23,565 bases of DNA. Origin: Paulinella micropora (Eukaryota > Cercozoa > Imbricatea > Euglyphida). Positions 1-8,040 of this stretch are shown here, piece after piece (the first letter of the stretch is position 1; each line of letters opens with the position of its first letter). The notes below the pieces were generated by a model, which was not told the DNA's origin, ran no database searches, and saw only the letters and a list, made by a program, of their open reading frames with translations. The stretch covers positions 220,433 through 243,997 of the forward strand of contig BJOX01000269.1 of NCBI GenBank assembly GCA_009731375.1, in the 5' to 3' direction. A program made the translations under genes and the position numbers.

Positions 1-240
1 AACAGTCTCGAAACTCCATCTGCTTACTGGGCCCTCTGTAATGGAGGTGGGAGCTCGTTCTGCAAGGGGCGCTTTATGGAACGAGCCCTGGCCCCGCCTG
101 GTACTAGGAAGCTTTGGTATTGCCTGTATCAGTCCCTTCCGTGCAAACATCACGGCTTAGCTGGGCATCGGGTTAATACTTTACCCACAGACTTCCTGGT
201 TGACGAAATCAGAAGCTCCTTTTTCTGACATTAGTCGATA
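1..240. other. Unique sequence, no gene recognised
   Basis: Mixed-composition DNA before the first microsatellite. It has no convincing open frame, RNA gene or repeat copy. It contains short GC-rich stretches but no coding signal that could be defended. Confidence 0.6.
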
Positions 241-274
241 TTTCATCTATCTATCTATCTATCTAATCTATCTA

Positions 275-319
<45 letters not shown>

Positions 320-406
320 CTTCTTACCTATCTATCTACCTATCTACCCATCTATATACTACCTACCTATCTATCTACCTATCTACCTACCTACCTACCT
401 ACCTAC

Positions 407-476
<70 letters not shown>

Positions 477-528
477 GCCTGCCTATCTACCTACCTATAT
501 ACCTATCTACCTACCTATCCATCTATCC

Positions 529-588
<60 letters not shown>

Positions 589-606
589 GTCTGTCTGTCT
601 ATCTAT

Positions 607-643
<37 letters not shown>

Positions 644-652
644 CATCTATCC

Positions 653-745
<93 letters not shown>

Positions 746-1028
746 GTTGTTTCCGTCCACGATCAGTGTCACCTCGCAACTATCTATCCATCTTTCCTCC
801 ATGCTCAGTACCGCCGATCTATCTATCTACCTACCTACCTACCTACCTACCTACCTACCTACCTACCTTACCTATCTATCTCGTTGCTTCCCTTCATGAT
901 CAGCTCTACCTGCCTACCTACCTATCTATATATCTTTCGAGGTGTTTGTCTCCATGATCACCTGTCAATCAGTCTGTCTATCTATCCAGGTGTTCCCTCC
1001 ATGATCAGTGCGGCCGATCTATCCCATG

Positions 1029-1124
<96 letters not shown>

Positions 1125-1254
1125 GGTGTTTCCCTCCATGATCAGTGCTGCGGAGGCCTCGGAAACCTACCACCGCAACATCTGGCGAGCCATCCAGACC
1201 GGTAGTAGATTGCTACCTGTATGTCTGTCTGTCTGTCTATCTATCTATCTGTCC

Positions 1255-1323
<69 letters not shown>

Positions 1324-1345
1324 CCTACCTACCTACCTACCTACC
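241..1345. repeat. Compound microsatellite (ATCT/CTAC/CTGT)n and (CT)n
   Basis: ATCT tetramers dominate 241-745. CTAC-rich tracts lie near 820-875, a CT dinucleotide run lies at about 1028-1122, and CTGT/CTAT/CTAC lie at 1219-1345. All frames are open in places because the unit encodes Ser-Ile-Tyr-Leu repeats; these are not genes. The tracts are interrupted by several related non-SSR blocks of about 30 bp, described separately. Confidence 0.97.
745..1152. repeat. Interspersed minisatellite-like units inside the microsatellite
   Basis: Six degenerate copies of a unit resembling GGTGTTTCCCTCCATGATCA are seen at about 745-772, 791-820, 881-910, 941-964, 989-1020 and 1125-1152. Each is separated by tetranucleotide or CT expansions. 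Several continue into GTGCNGCCGATCTATC, which then runs into the ATCT tract. This suggests an ancestral tandem unit whose internal ATCT or CT part expanded separately in each copy. Confidence 0.75.
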
Positions 1346-1378
1346 ACCGCCACATCTGGCGGGCCATGCAGACGGGTA
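1168..1378. repeat. 38-bp direct repeat flanking an ATCT/CTAC tract
   Basis: The segments 1168-1205 and 1341-1378 both read CTACCACCGC(A/C)ACATCTGGCG with about four mismatches over 38 bp. They bracket a tetranucleotide run. Both copies translate to a YHR(N/H)IWRA(I/M)QTG-like peptide, but nothing shows that it is expressed. Confidence 0.8.
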
Positions 1379-1828
1379 CATGCGTACGAAAAATTTTTCA
1401 TATATTGAATTTTCAATTGTGTAGCATGATAATATAACATAAAATATGAATTATATATTGCAAATAGATGCAAGTGTTACAGAACTAAATACATATATAT
1501 AATATGTATAAAAGCACTTTATGAATATACACAAGTATGTATGTATAATGTTTTAAGACTGCATAAATATGCATAGGTATTCGGGCGGGCGGCTACCACT
1601 GGTCCTACGCCAGCAGCCAGCACGAGAACATGTCCGCTTGATTTCGCACGAGAGCATGTCCTATGAGTCCGCGCCGTGTTTGCTACACCCCACAAGCGGG
1701 CGTGTGCTGGTGGATGGAGCTTGGACCGCACCAACACACTCCAGCAAAGGCGAGTGTGCAAGTGCGTATCTGTCGATGCAGAGTGCATTTTGCTGTCTGT
1801 GAGCTAGACTTTTCAGACTCGCCCAGCC
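1379..1828. other. Unique interval, no gene recognised
   Basis: AT-rich to about 1570, then more balanced. A 16-bp sequence GCACGAGARCATGTCC occurs twice (about 1619 and 1645). The open frames here are short and show no family resemblance. No feature beyond the small duplication can be supported. Confidence 0.5.
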
Positions 1829-1882
1829 AAACACACACACACACACACAAACACACAAACACACACACACACACTCGCTCTC

Positions 1883-1952
<70 letters not shown>

Positions 1953-2061
1953 NNNNNNNNNNNNNNNNNNNNNNNNNNNNNNNNNNNNNNNNNNNNNNNN
2001 NNNNNNNNCCCCCCCCCCCCCCCCCCCCCTCTCTCTCTCTCTCTCTCCCTCTCTCTCTCTC
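1829..2061. repeat. (CA)n, poly-C with assembly gap, then (CT)n
   Basis: A CA run at about 1829-1874 leads to a C homopolymer at 1884-1952. A 56-N gap follows at 1953-2008, then C again at 2009-2029 and CT-rich sequence to about 2061. The true length of the C tract is unknown. Glycine- or proline-rich frames across it are artefacts of composition. Confidence 0.95.
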
Positions 2062-2741
2062 TTCCCCCTTTCCCTCCTTCCTTGCCTTATCTTTCCTCGC
2101 GGGGTCTTTGCCCCCTGACAGACTCGTTCGCTGCCGCCAGCACACACTTCACACTGCTGTGGTTCGGCCACGCCAAGTTGTGGCCGCTCGGACAAGTGGC
2201 TCACACTCGGGCCATTTGGCGTGGCGCCATGTGAGATGTTACTAGTTCGCAAGTACAAGCAGCAATACTTCAAGTGCTTCGTTCTCAGCCTATTCTAAAC
2301 CGTCGATGCTTGTGCAGTAGCTCGTTTGAAAGCTCTTACCAAGGGCTTTCTAATGAGCCATGACACAGGTTACAGGCGCAAGCATTGCTGACAACGGAGC
2401 GCTTGAAGTTCTTGCTTATTTGCACTTAGGAACTAGGAACATCTTATGTTGACAATGGCGCCGGGCCAGCGCTGCTTCCCTCTCTGCCGCCTCCGCCCTC
2501 CACTGCAGCGCACGCGGCGCAGGCATGGCAAGCCGCATGGCAAGGGCCCCGTACACAGCACACTTGTACTCGTGATATATTTATATACTTTGACTTTATT
2601 CCAATGATGTAATAAAAATTCTTGCTTAACACATGCTTCGAGGCAACAAGTTTACGCCTTGTGCCGTGAAATATCGCGGAATGACTAGGCTGCAAATCTC
2701 ACCACTCACAAGAGCATACATACACAAAAACAATACATAAC
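2062..2741. other. Unique interval, no gene recognised
   Basis: Moderately GC-rich sequence (about 2090-2550), then AT-rich. A minus-strand frame of 83 codons at 2444-2695 shows only low-complexity Cys/Ala-rich sequence and no domain. No gene is called. Confidence 0.5.
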
Positions 2742-2834
2742 ATACACACATACATACATACATACATACGTACATACATACATACATATATACTTACATA
2801 TATACATACATATATACATATATATATACATACA

Positions 2835-2865
<31 letters not shown>
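2742..2865. repeat. (CATA)n microsatellite
   Basis: Tandem CATA/TACA tetramers with a few GTAC and TATATA interruptions. The minus strand reads as Val-Cys-Met-Tyr repeats and is not coding. Confidence 0.95.
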
Positions 2866-3029
2866 TTCCCAAAGTTATCTGTAAAGACTTTATGAGAAGG
2901 CGCTGCGAACGGAAATTCTGCAGGTTCTCGTGCAACTGTCGACCAGGACAGTCTGCAGGAGCTCCTGTTGCGAACAATACAGAGAGGGACGGAAAGGAGG
3001 AAAGGGAAGAGAAGAAGAATGAAGATAAG

Positions 3030-3612
<583 letters not shown>

Positions 3613-4300
3613 TACTGTTTTGGTTTTAATAATTCGCGTTGGAATAATTTGCTGACCAAATCGTGTTGTTTTTTTTTGTTTTTTTTCGACAAGTGAAAAT
3701 CGCGGACCAGAAGCGCTACGACGGTGAAATTTGGTATGTACAAAGAGCATGAGCTGGAGAATATTTGCTTGAATTCTTTTGCCGGTTCTGGTTGAAAAGA
3801 ATATATTTATTGATGCTTATCCTTTAATACAACCATTTCAATCCACTCCCGGCGCTAGCAACACAATCCTCTGCTCTTATATAAATAAGGATCAAAGATG
3901 GTGGAAAATGTGGGAGACTAGCGGAGCCAAAAACAACCAAGGCAAACACCAGCCGATTCCCGGCCTAACGATAATATATTCCTGTCTAAAAAGTATGACG
4001 GATACTAGGAGTATTATTATCGTACCCGGTTAAGAGGGCTATTTATATTAATTTTTGTTGCTTAAGACTCATGATCAGAAAGATATTATCATGCCGGCGG
4101 CCCACCCGGTATATAATTACAACACTTACCGTTCCGGTCCTAGTGTCGGTTATCCTTGATCTGGAGGCTACGGAGTGACTGACCGTCCCTACTCAAGTTT
4201 AGGTATTCCTCAGTCTTCATATCGTTAGGACAGTTCAACTATCGGTTATTAAATCCTATGATCGTACTATTGTATTACTGGCAACATGAAAAATAATACA
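3613..4300. other. Unique interval left of element 1
   Basis: AT-rich DNA with a T-rich run near 3669-3686. The only notable frame (3779-4033 on the plus strand, starting at TTG) lacks a recognisable domain and does not look coding. Some words near 4130-4250 (CCGG, GACAGTT, GGTTATT) loosely recall the element 1 LTR, but no alignable LTR can be shown. Confidence 0.5.
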
Positions 4301-4389
4301 GTTGAAAAAATTCAACCTCTATAAAAAGTTCAACTTAAAAAAAAGTTCAACCTCAATAAAAAGTTGAACTTTTATGAAAAGTTGAACGT
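4301..4389. repeat. Palindromic TTCAAC/GTTGAA array, left part
   Basis: Units of about 17-18 bp of the type TTCAACCTCTATAAAAAG are repeated on one strand and then inverted. The clearest foldback has 11-bp arms AAAAGTTCAAC and GTTGAACTTTT separated by 11 bases. Another is GTTGAA-AAAA-TTCAAC at its start. The same unit family recurs at 12224-12415 beyond element 1, so element 1 appears to sit within or beside one repeat locus. Confidence 0.75.
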
Positions 4390-4394
4390 ATATA
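4390..4394. repeat. Target site duplication ATATA (left)
   Basis: ATATA directly precedes the left LTR and is repeated at 12085-12089 directly after the right LTR. Five bases is the usual size for Ty1/copia integrases. An alternative reading is a 6-bp ATATAC duplication with the LTR starting one base later. Alignment with element 2 next to the polypurine tract favours the 5-bp reading. Confidence 0.85.
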
Positions 4395-4705
4395 CGTTGT
4401 CATGTACTACTAATACCCGTTACTCCACCTAGACAATTTACCGGTAATTTGGATAGTCTTAGTCATAGGCAGGTTCATAGGCCGGACAGTTATTAATACC
4501 TTTATTACTGACAAGGACACTTTCTAGAGTATTCACGAATCATAGTCTGGAATGCCTAGAATCAAATGAGTATTACCATTCTGTAAAGGTCATAACATCA
4601 TAAATTTGTGCGACCCAAAGTCATCAAAAGTCTTTTCTTCGGTTATTCTTTACCCTTAGCGGGGTAGCTTCCCTAAACTCTGCGTTTGAGTGATAGATTA
4701 CTTTG
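4395..4705 (+). repeat. Element 1 left LTR
   Basis: This 311-bp sequence is repeated at the right end. Its termini read CGTTGT...CTTTG, so they lack the canonical TG...CA. It contains a 10-bp palindrome TTACCGGTAA at 4438-4447. It differs from the right copy at about three or four positions (such as CATGTAC for AATGTAC near the start and TGCGACC for TGTGACC). It should hold the promoter and RNA-processing signals. No TATA box or AATAAA signal stands out. Confidence 0.93.
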
Positions 4706-4718
4706 GTTATGAGCCTTG
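4705..4718 (+). promoter_or_regulatory. Element 1 primer-binding site, half-tRNA-Met type
   Basis: GGTTATGAGCCTTG begins at the end of the LTR. It resembles the Drosophila copia primer site GGTTATGGGCCC, which pairs with the anticodon region of a cleaved initiator tRNA-Met and not with the tRNA 3' end. The complement reads CUCAUAA, a normal seven-base anticodon loop with CAU. The tRNA assignment is an inference. The ATG inside this site is the likely Gag start. Confidence 0.7.
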
Positions 4719-7705
4719 TCAAGGAGGCAAGCGTGCCAAAGCACGTATTGAGTCAAGTGCCCATATTCGAGGGCAACGACCAAAGCTTTTGGCCTTGGTC
4801 AAGCAAGTTTCAGAAGCACATGCAGGGGATATCTGTCCACGTGGCAGAGATGGTATCTGTGGCATTAGCCGACCCAGCTAAAGCCAAAAGGGATTTTCCT
4901 TACGACGAAGCAAGGGCTAAGACGGCAGAAGACTTAGAAGAGCCCGACACGCCCATAAGTGATAGTGAGGAAGATGAAGAGTCAGACACCTCTCAGAGAG
5001 GAAGACAGAGACCCCAGACAAAGAAAGAAGATATCAAACAGCCAGAAGGTTGGGATAAAATGACAGCAGAACAAAAGAGAGAGTGGAAAGAGAAAGAAGC
5101 AAGGAAAAAGAAAAGACAAAGTATGAAACAACACACAAGAAGAAAGACAGCTATCCGCAAAGAGAAGAAATATTATGAAAGGATGAAAACTTTGCAGTTA
5201 TGTCTGTCTGTGGCTTTTTCCAAAGACAATGTATCTAATTTCCTGCGAACACAGAAGACGAAAGGACCCATTGAAGAGTTGATAGTAGTAAGAGATCAAT
5301 GGGGAGGCATTTCCGGAGCAGGTAGGTACATGTTAGAGGAAGAGTTTGAGAGAACGAGACCAAGGGCAGGTCAGAGGTATGTAGACTGGCTAAATGAATT
5401 TCTCGCAAAGAAAATCCAGCTTGAAAGTTTACGTGGGGCGCCATTTTCCGATGAGGAAGCAAAGAGAAAGCTATTTAAGAAATTGCGCTACCATCCAGCT
5501 TTCGGGGATAAATTTCAGGTGGACCACTATGATCTCCCGGCCAGACTAAGACCAAATTTCTCGGAACTATGCGAAGCATCTAGGGAAAGATGGTTAATGT
5601 GGGAAGAAAAAGAAAGACGTAACAATTTCCGTGAGAGAAAAACTCAAATTCGCAAAGACAACAACAAGAAATCTCGGGATGGCAAGCAGCGGCAAGAGAC
5701 CAATCTCCTGATGGATAATAAAGGGAAAAGGGGAGACAATAAACCGGGACCAAAGACAGCTCCAAACTGGACGCTCAAAGTCACGTGTTTCGGATGTGAT
5801 GCCAAAGGCCATACCATGAGATATTGTCCGGTGATTTCGGAAAAGTTCCGCAAAGAAGGAAAATTAAAACGGAATCAAACGGAAGACAAAGGCACGGAAC
5901 AAGAAAAGAACGAACAAAAGAACAATTACAAAAACAAAAAGAAACCCTTTCATAAGAAAAAGAAAGCACTCACTTTGATAACAACCGGCAACGACAAAAA
6001 CGAAGACGAACAAAGTGACTCTGATACAAACGTTGCTTTAATCCATATGGGGAACACTTATGATAAGAGCGATGATGATGAGGAAGAAAGAGAAAGAGAT
6101 GACGAGCAACCAAGCTCACCTCATCACAAATCTACAAGTCCCCAAGCCCTTTTGAACGATACAAAGACTACACCTAGGGTAGGGAATAGACATAGTGAGA
6201 GTGGAGAAGGACGGGAAGTGCGGTTAGTATCGGCCACCCTACGAGGTCCCTCCTCACTACGGGGAGAAGGCAAGGAAGAGCGGTTAGTATCCGCCACCCC
6301 ACGATGTTCCCCAGTCACCCCTAACCCTAACGAAACTCCTTTGAGGCTTGAGAGTTCTTACGGAGTCACGCCTGACACAAAATGTGCCGGAATAAACAGA
6401 CGCAAAAAACCGTGTAATGTTTCCGTTGAAAAATCAAAAGGAAAAGGAATATACGCAAATCACGCGAAACGATTATCTTATGCGAGGTACTGCGGATATC
6501 ACGCCACACAAGACCCAGATTATCCGGAGTTGGATTTGTCGGTAAGTCCCGTGTTGCGTCCCCCCAAATCTCCTTACTACCCAGACGAACGAGGTCTTAA
6601 AGCTGCGGCATTGGAAAAGTCTCATAAAATTACGCAAAGACTCGTTTTCGGGGAATTTGAAACTTTACGTGACACCAAAATTTCCACAAGTCCACAAGTC
6701 TCGCAAAATATTCCGCAACAACCACGCAAACATAATCCATTTTCTAGTCAGCGGACCGGCCAGAGCAGAGAAGGGAGAGAAGAGAGTGGAGTGGATGAGG
6801 GAGAGCAACGACTTGGGCCCACTTCTGTCAACAAGTTTGGCAACCAAATAGGTCCCACCTCACAACAACTCCAAATCTCTAGTTCTAGACCAATCACAGC
6901 ACTCCCACCAACACAGACAACAAACACGCAACCCATCAACCCTCCCGTCATAACCTTCAAAGATATAAATGAAATAGCTAAAACGTTGATGAATGAGTGC
7001 GTGAGGGGAATGAATGGAGAAGTGATGCGTGTCGTGAGTGGCGAGCTAGAGAGAGATGACTTTTTGACTGACATAGTAAGAGCAATAGAAGGAGTGTACT
7101 TGGAGAGAGCAGTCAGACAGAGTCCCATCACTACACCTCCACAACTCACAGAAGAGGGACAAGGTGAGGGTAGAGGAGTCTCTGAGGGTGAACTAGAAAC
7201 AGAGACAGAGACAGAAGGAGAGACAGAGCATGTACTGATACATGTGAGAAAAAGAGTGATGAAAAAGAGAGACATGACAGTACAGTATAGTGGAGCAAGC
7301 ACAGACATATCATGCAGAGAAGATAGATTGACGGATGTCGATGAGATAGACCCGGTAGAACTACTGACAGGTAATGGAGAAAGGGAGTTGAGTAAGTCAG
7401 GAAGAGCTAGGCTGACTGTGATAGATGGGAAAGGAAGGCCTAGAGCAGTAGAAAAGAAGATGTTACTCGACACTACCTTACCAGTTAGCATAGTCTCTAC
7501 AGGACAGATGGACCACAGACACAACAGATCAGTCATCCACCAAAACGGACAGTTAGTAATACTCAAACACCCCATCCACATTAACGAGAGTGACATATTA
7601 GTAAGGGGAAGATTAACTAAGAGTATGATATATAGATGGGATGACGAATATGATGAACCATTGAAAGTCAACGAAAGATATGATCCTTTCGCAACAAGGG
7701 GGTAG
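4709..7705 (+). CDS. gag: Element 1 Gag-protease polyprotein
   Basis: This 998-residue frame encodes the structural protein and the protease. The start is the ATG inside the primer-binding site. It leaves 19 residues before the typical copia Gag opening FEGNDQSFWPW (residues 20-30), and the next in-frame Met lies after that motif. A Lys/Glu-rich segment (about 70-160) interrupts the capsid region, which resumes at about 165-310. The nucleocapsid knuckle is CX2CX4HX4C at C360, C363, H368, C373. A 20-residue tandem repeat lies at about 498-537. A second Cys/His module lies at 559-598. The protease core reads VQYSGAST at about 858-865; the position expected to be Asp is Tyr860. In related proteases this Asp is essential, so cleavage by this copy is doubtful. 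The frame ends at TAG beside a G5 run, where Pol is open in the -1 frame. At about 1000 residues it is long for a copia Gag. Confidence 0.9.
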   Translation: MSLVKEASVPKHVLSQVPIFEGNDQSFWPWSSKFQKHMQGISVHVAEMVSVALADPAKAKRDFPYDEARAKTAEDLEEPDTPISDSEEDEESDTSQRGRQRPQTKKEDIKQPEGWDKMTAEQKREWKEKEARKKKRQSMKQHTRRKTAIRKEKKYYERMKTLQLCLSVAFSKDNVSNFLRTQKTKGPIEELIVVRDQWGGISGAGRYMLEEEFERTRPRAGQRYVDWLNEFLAKKIQLESLRGAPFSDEEAKRKLFKKLRYHPAFGDKFQVDHYDLPARLRPNFSELCEASRERWLMWEEKERRNNFRERKTQIRKDNNKKSRDGKQRQETNLLMDNKGKRGDNKPGPKTAPNWTLKVTCFGCDAKGHTMRYCPVISEKFRKEGKLKRNQTEDKGTEQEKNEQKNNYKNKKKPFHKKKKALTLITTGNDKNEDEQSDSDTNVALIHMGNTYDKSDDDEEERERDDEQPSSPHHKSTSPQALLNDTKTTPRVGNRHSESGEGREVRLVSATLRGPSSLRGEGKEERLVSATPRCSPVTPNPNETPLRLESSYGVTPDTKCAGINRRKKPCNVSVEKSKGKGIYANHAKRLSYARYCGYHATQDPDYPELDLSVSPVLRPPKSPYYPDERGLKAAALEKSHKITQRLVFGEFETLRDTKISTSPQVSQNIPQQPRKHNPFSSQRTGQSREGREESGVDEGEQRLGPTSVNKFGNQIGPTSQQLQISSSRPITALPPTQTTNTQPINPPVITFKDINEIAKTLMNECVRGMNGEVMRVVSGELERDDFLTDIVRAIEGVYLERAVRQSPITTPPQLTEEGQGEGRGVSEGELETETETEGETEHVLIHVRKRVMKKRDMTVQYSGASTDISCREDRLTDVDEIDPVELLTGNGERELSKSGRARLTVIDGKGRPRAVEKKMLLDTTLPVSIVSTGQMDHRHNRSVIHQNGQLVILKHPIHINESDILVRGRLTKSMIYRWDDEYDEPLKVNERYDPFATRG
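6201..6320 (+). repeat. 60-bp tandem duplication inside element 1 gag
   Basis: Two 60-bp units lie head to tail. Both contain GGAGAAGG, then CGGTTAGTATC and GCCACCC. They keep frame and encode two copies of a 20-residue unit of the form GEG(R/K)E(V/E)RLVSAT. This lies in the low-complexity part of Gag between the nucleocapsid knuckle and the second Cys/His module. Confidence 0.85.
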
Positions 7706-8040
7706 AAGGGGAGGGAAGCCCCACAAATGAGAACAAAAACGAGACAAGTAAGCATGAAGTAAATAAGAGAGAGAAAGAATTACACGTAGATATAGTATTA
7801 TATGAAGCTTACCCCAGAAAGTCAGACAAACCTAGAAAGATAGGAATCAAGCTTTTTCACTATGCCTGTGGGCATTATGGGTTAACAAAGATGCGCCTAT
7901 TGGCAAAAATTTTGAACATTAAGTTAGTTGGTGACGAGAGCGATGTGAGATTTTGCGAATCTTGCATGATAGGGAAGTCTAAACGTTTGCCACGTTTTGC
8001 AGTTAATACAATAGAAAGAGCCCAAAAAGCCAGGTATAAT
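7684..8040 (+). CDS. pol: Element 1 integrase N-terminal segment (-1 frame)
   Basis: This reading is open from 7684, overlaps the end of Gag by 22 bases, and lies in the -1 frame relative to Gag. It holds the integrase zinc-binding domain: H-x4-H (His codons at 7858 and 7873) and C-x2-C (7954 and 7963), written FHYACGH and FCESC. Both halves of the usual copia HHCC finger are present. It has no good ATG before the domain, which suits expression by ribosomal frameshifting from Gag. It runs on to a TAG at 8074, but the homologous protein leaves this frame near 8037, where one extra base sits in TATAATTCT. Confidence 0.8.

Noticed and set aside
200-1437. Long open frames of Ser-Ile-Tyr-Leu repeats
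   Set aside because: They come from the ATCT/CTAC microsatellite being stop-free; there is no non-repetitive domain.
4030-4300. Possible degenerate solo LTR
   Set aside because: Only scattered short words match the element 1 LTR; no continuous alignment can be made by eye.
6748-7755. 335-codon minus-strand frame
   Set aside because: It is antisense to the purine-rich Gag of element 1. Its Ser/Leu-rich content mirrors the sense strand and it has no domain.
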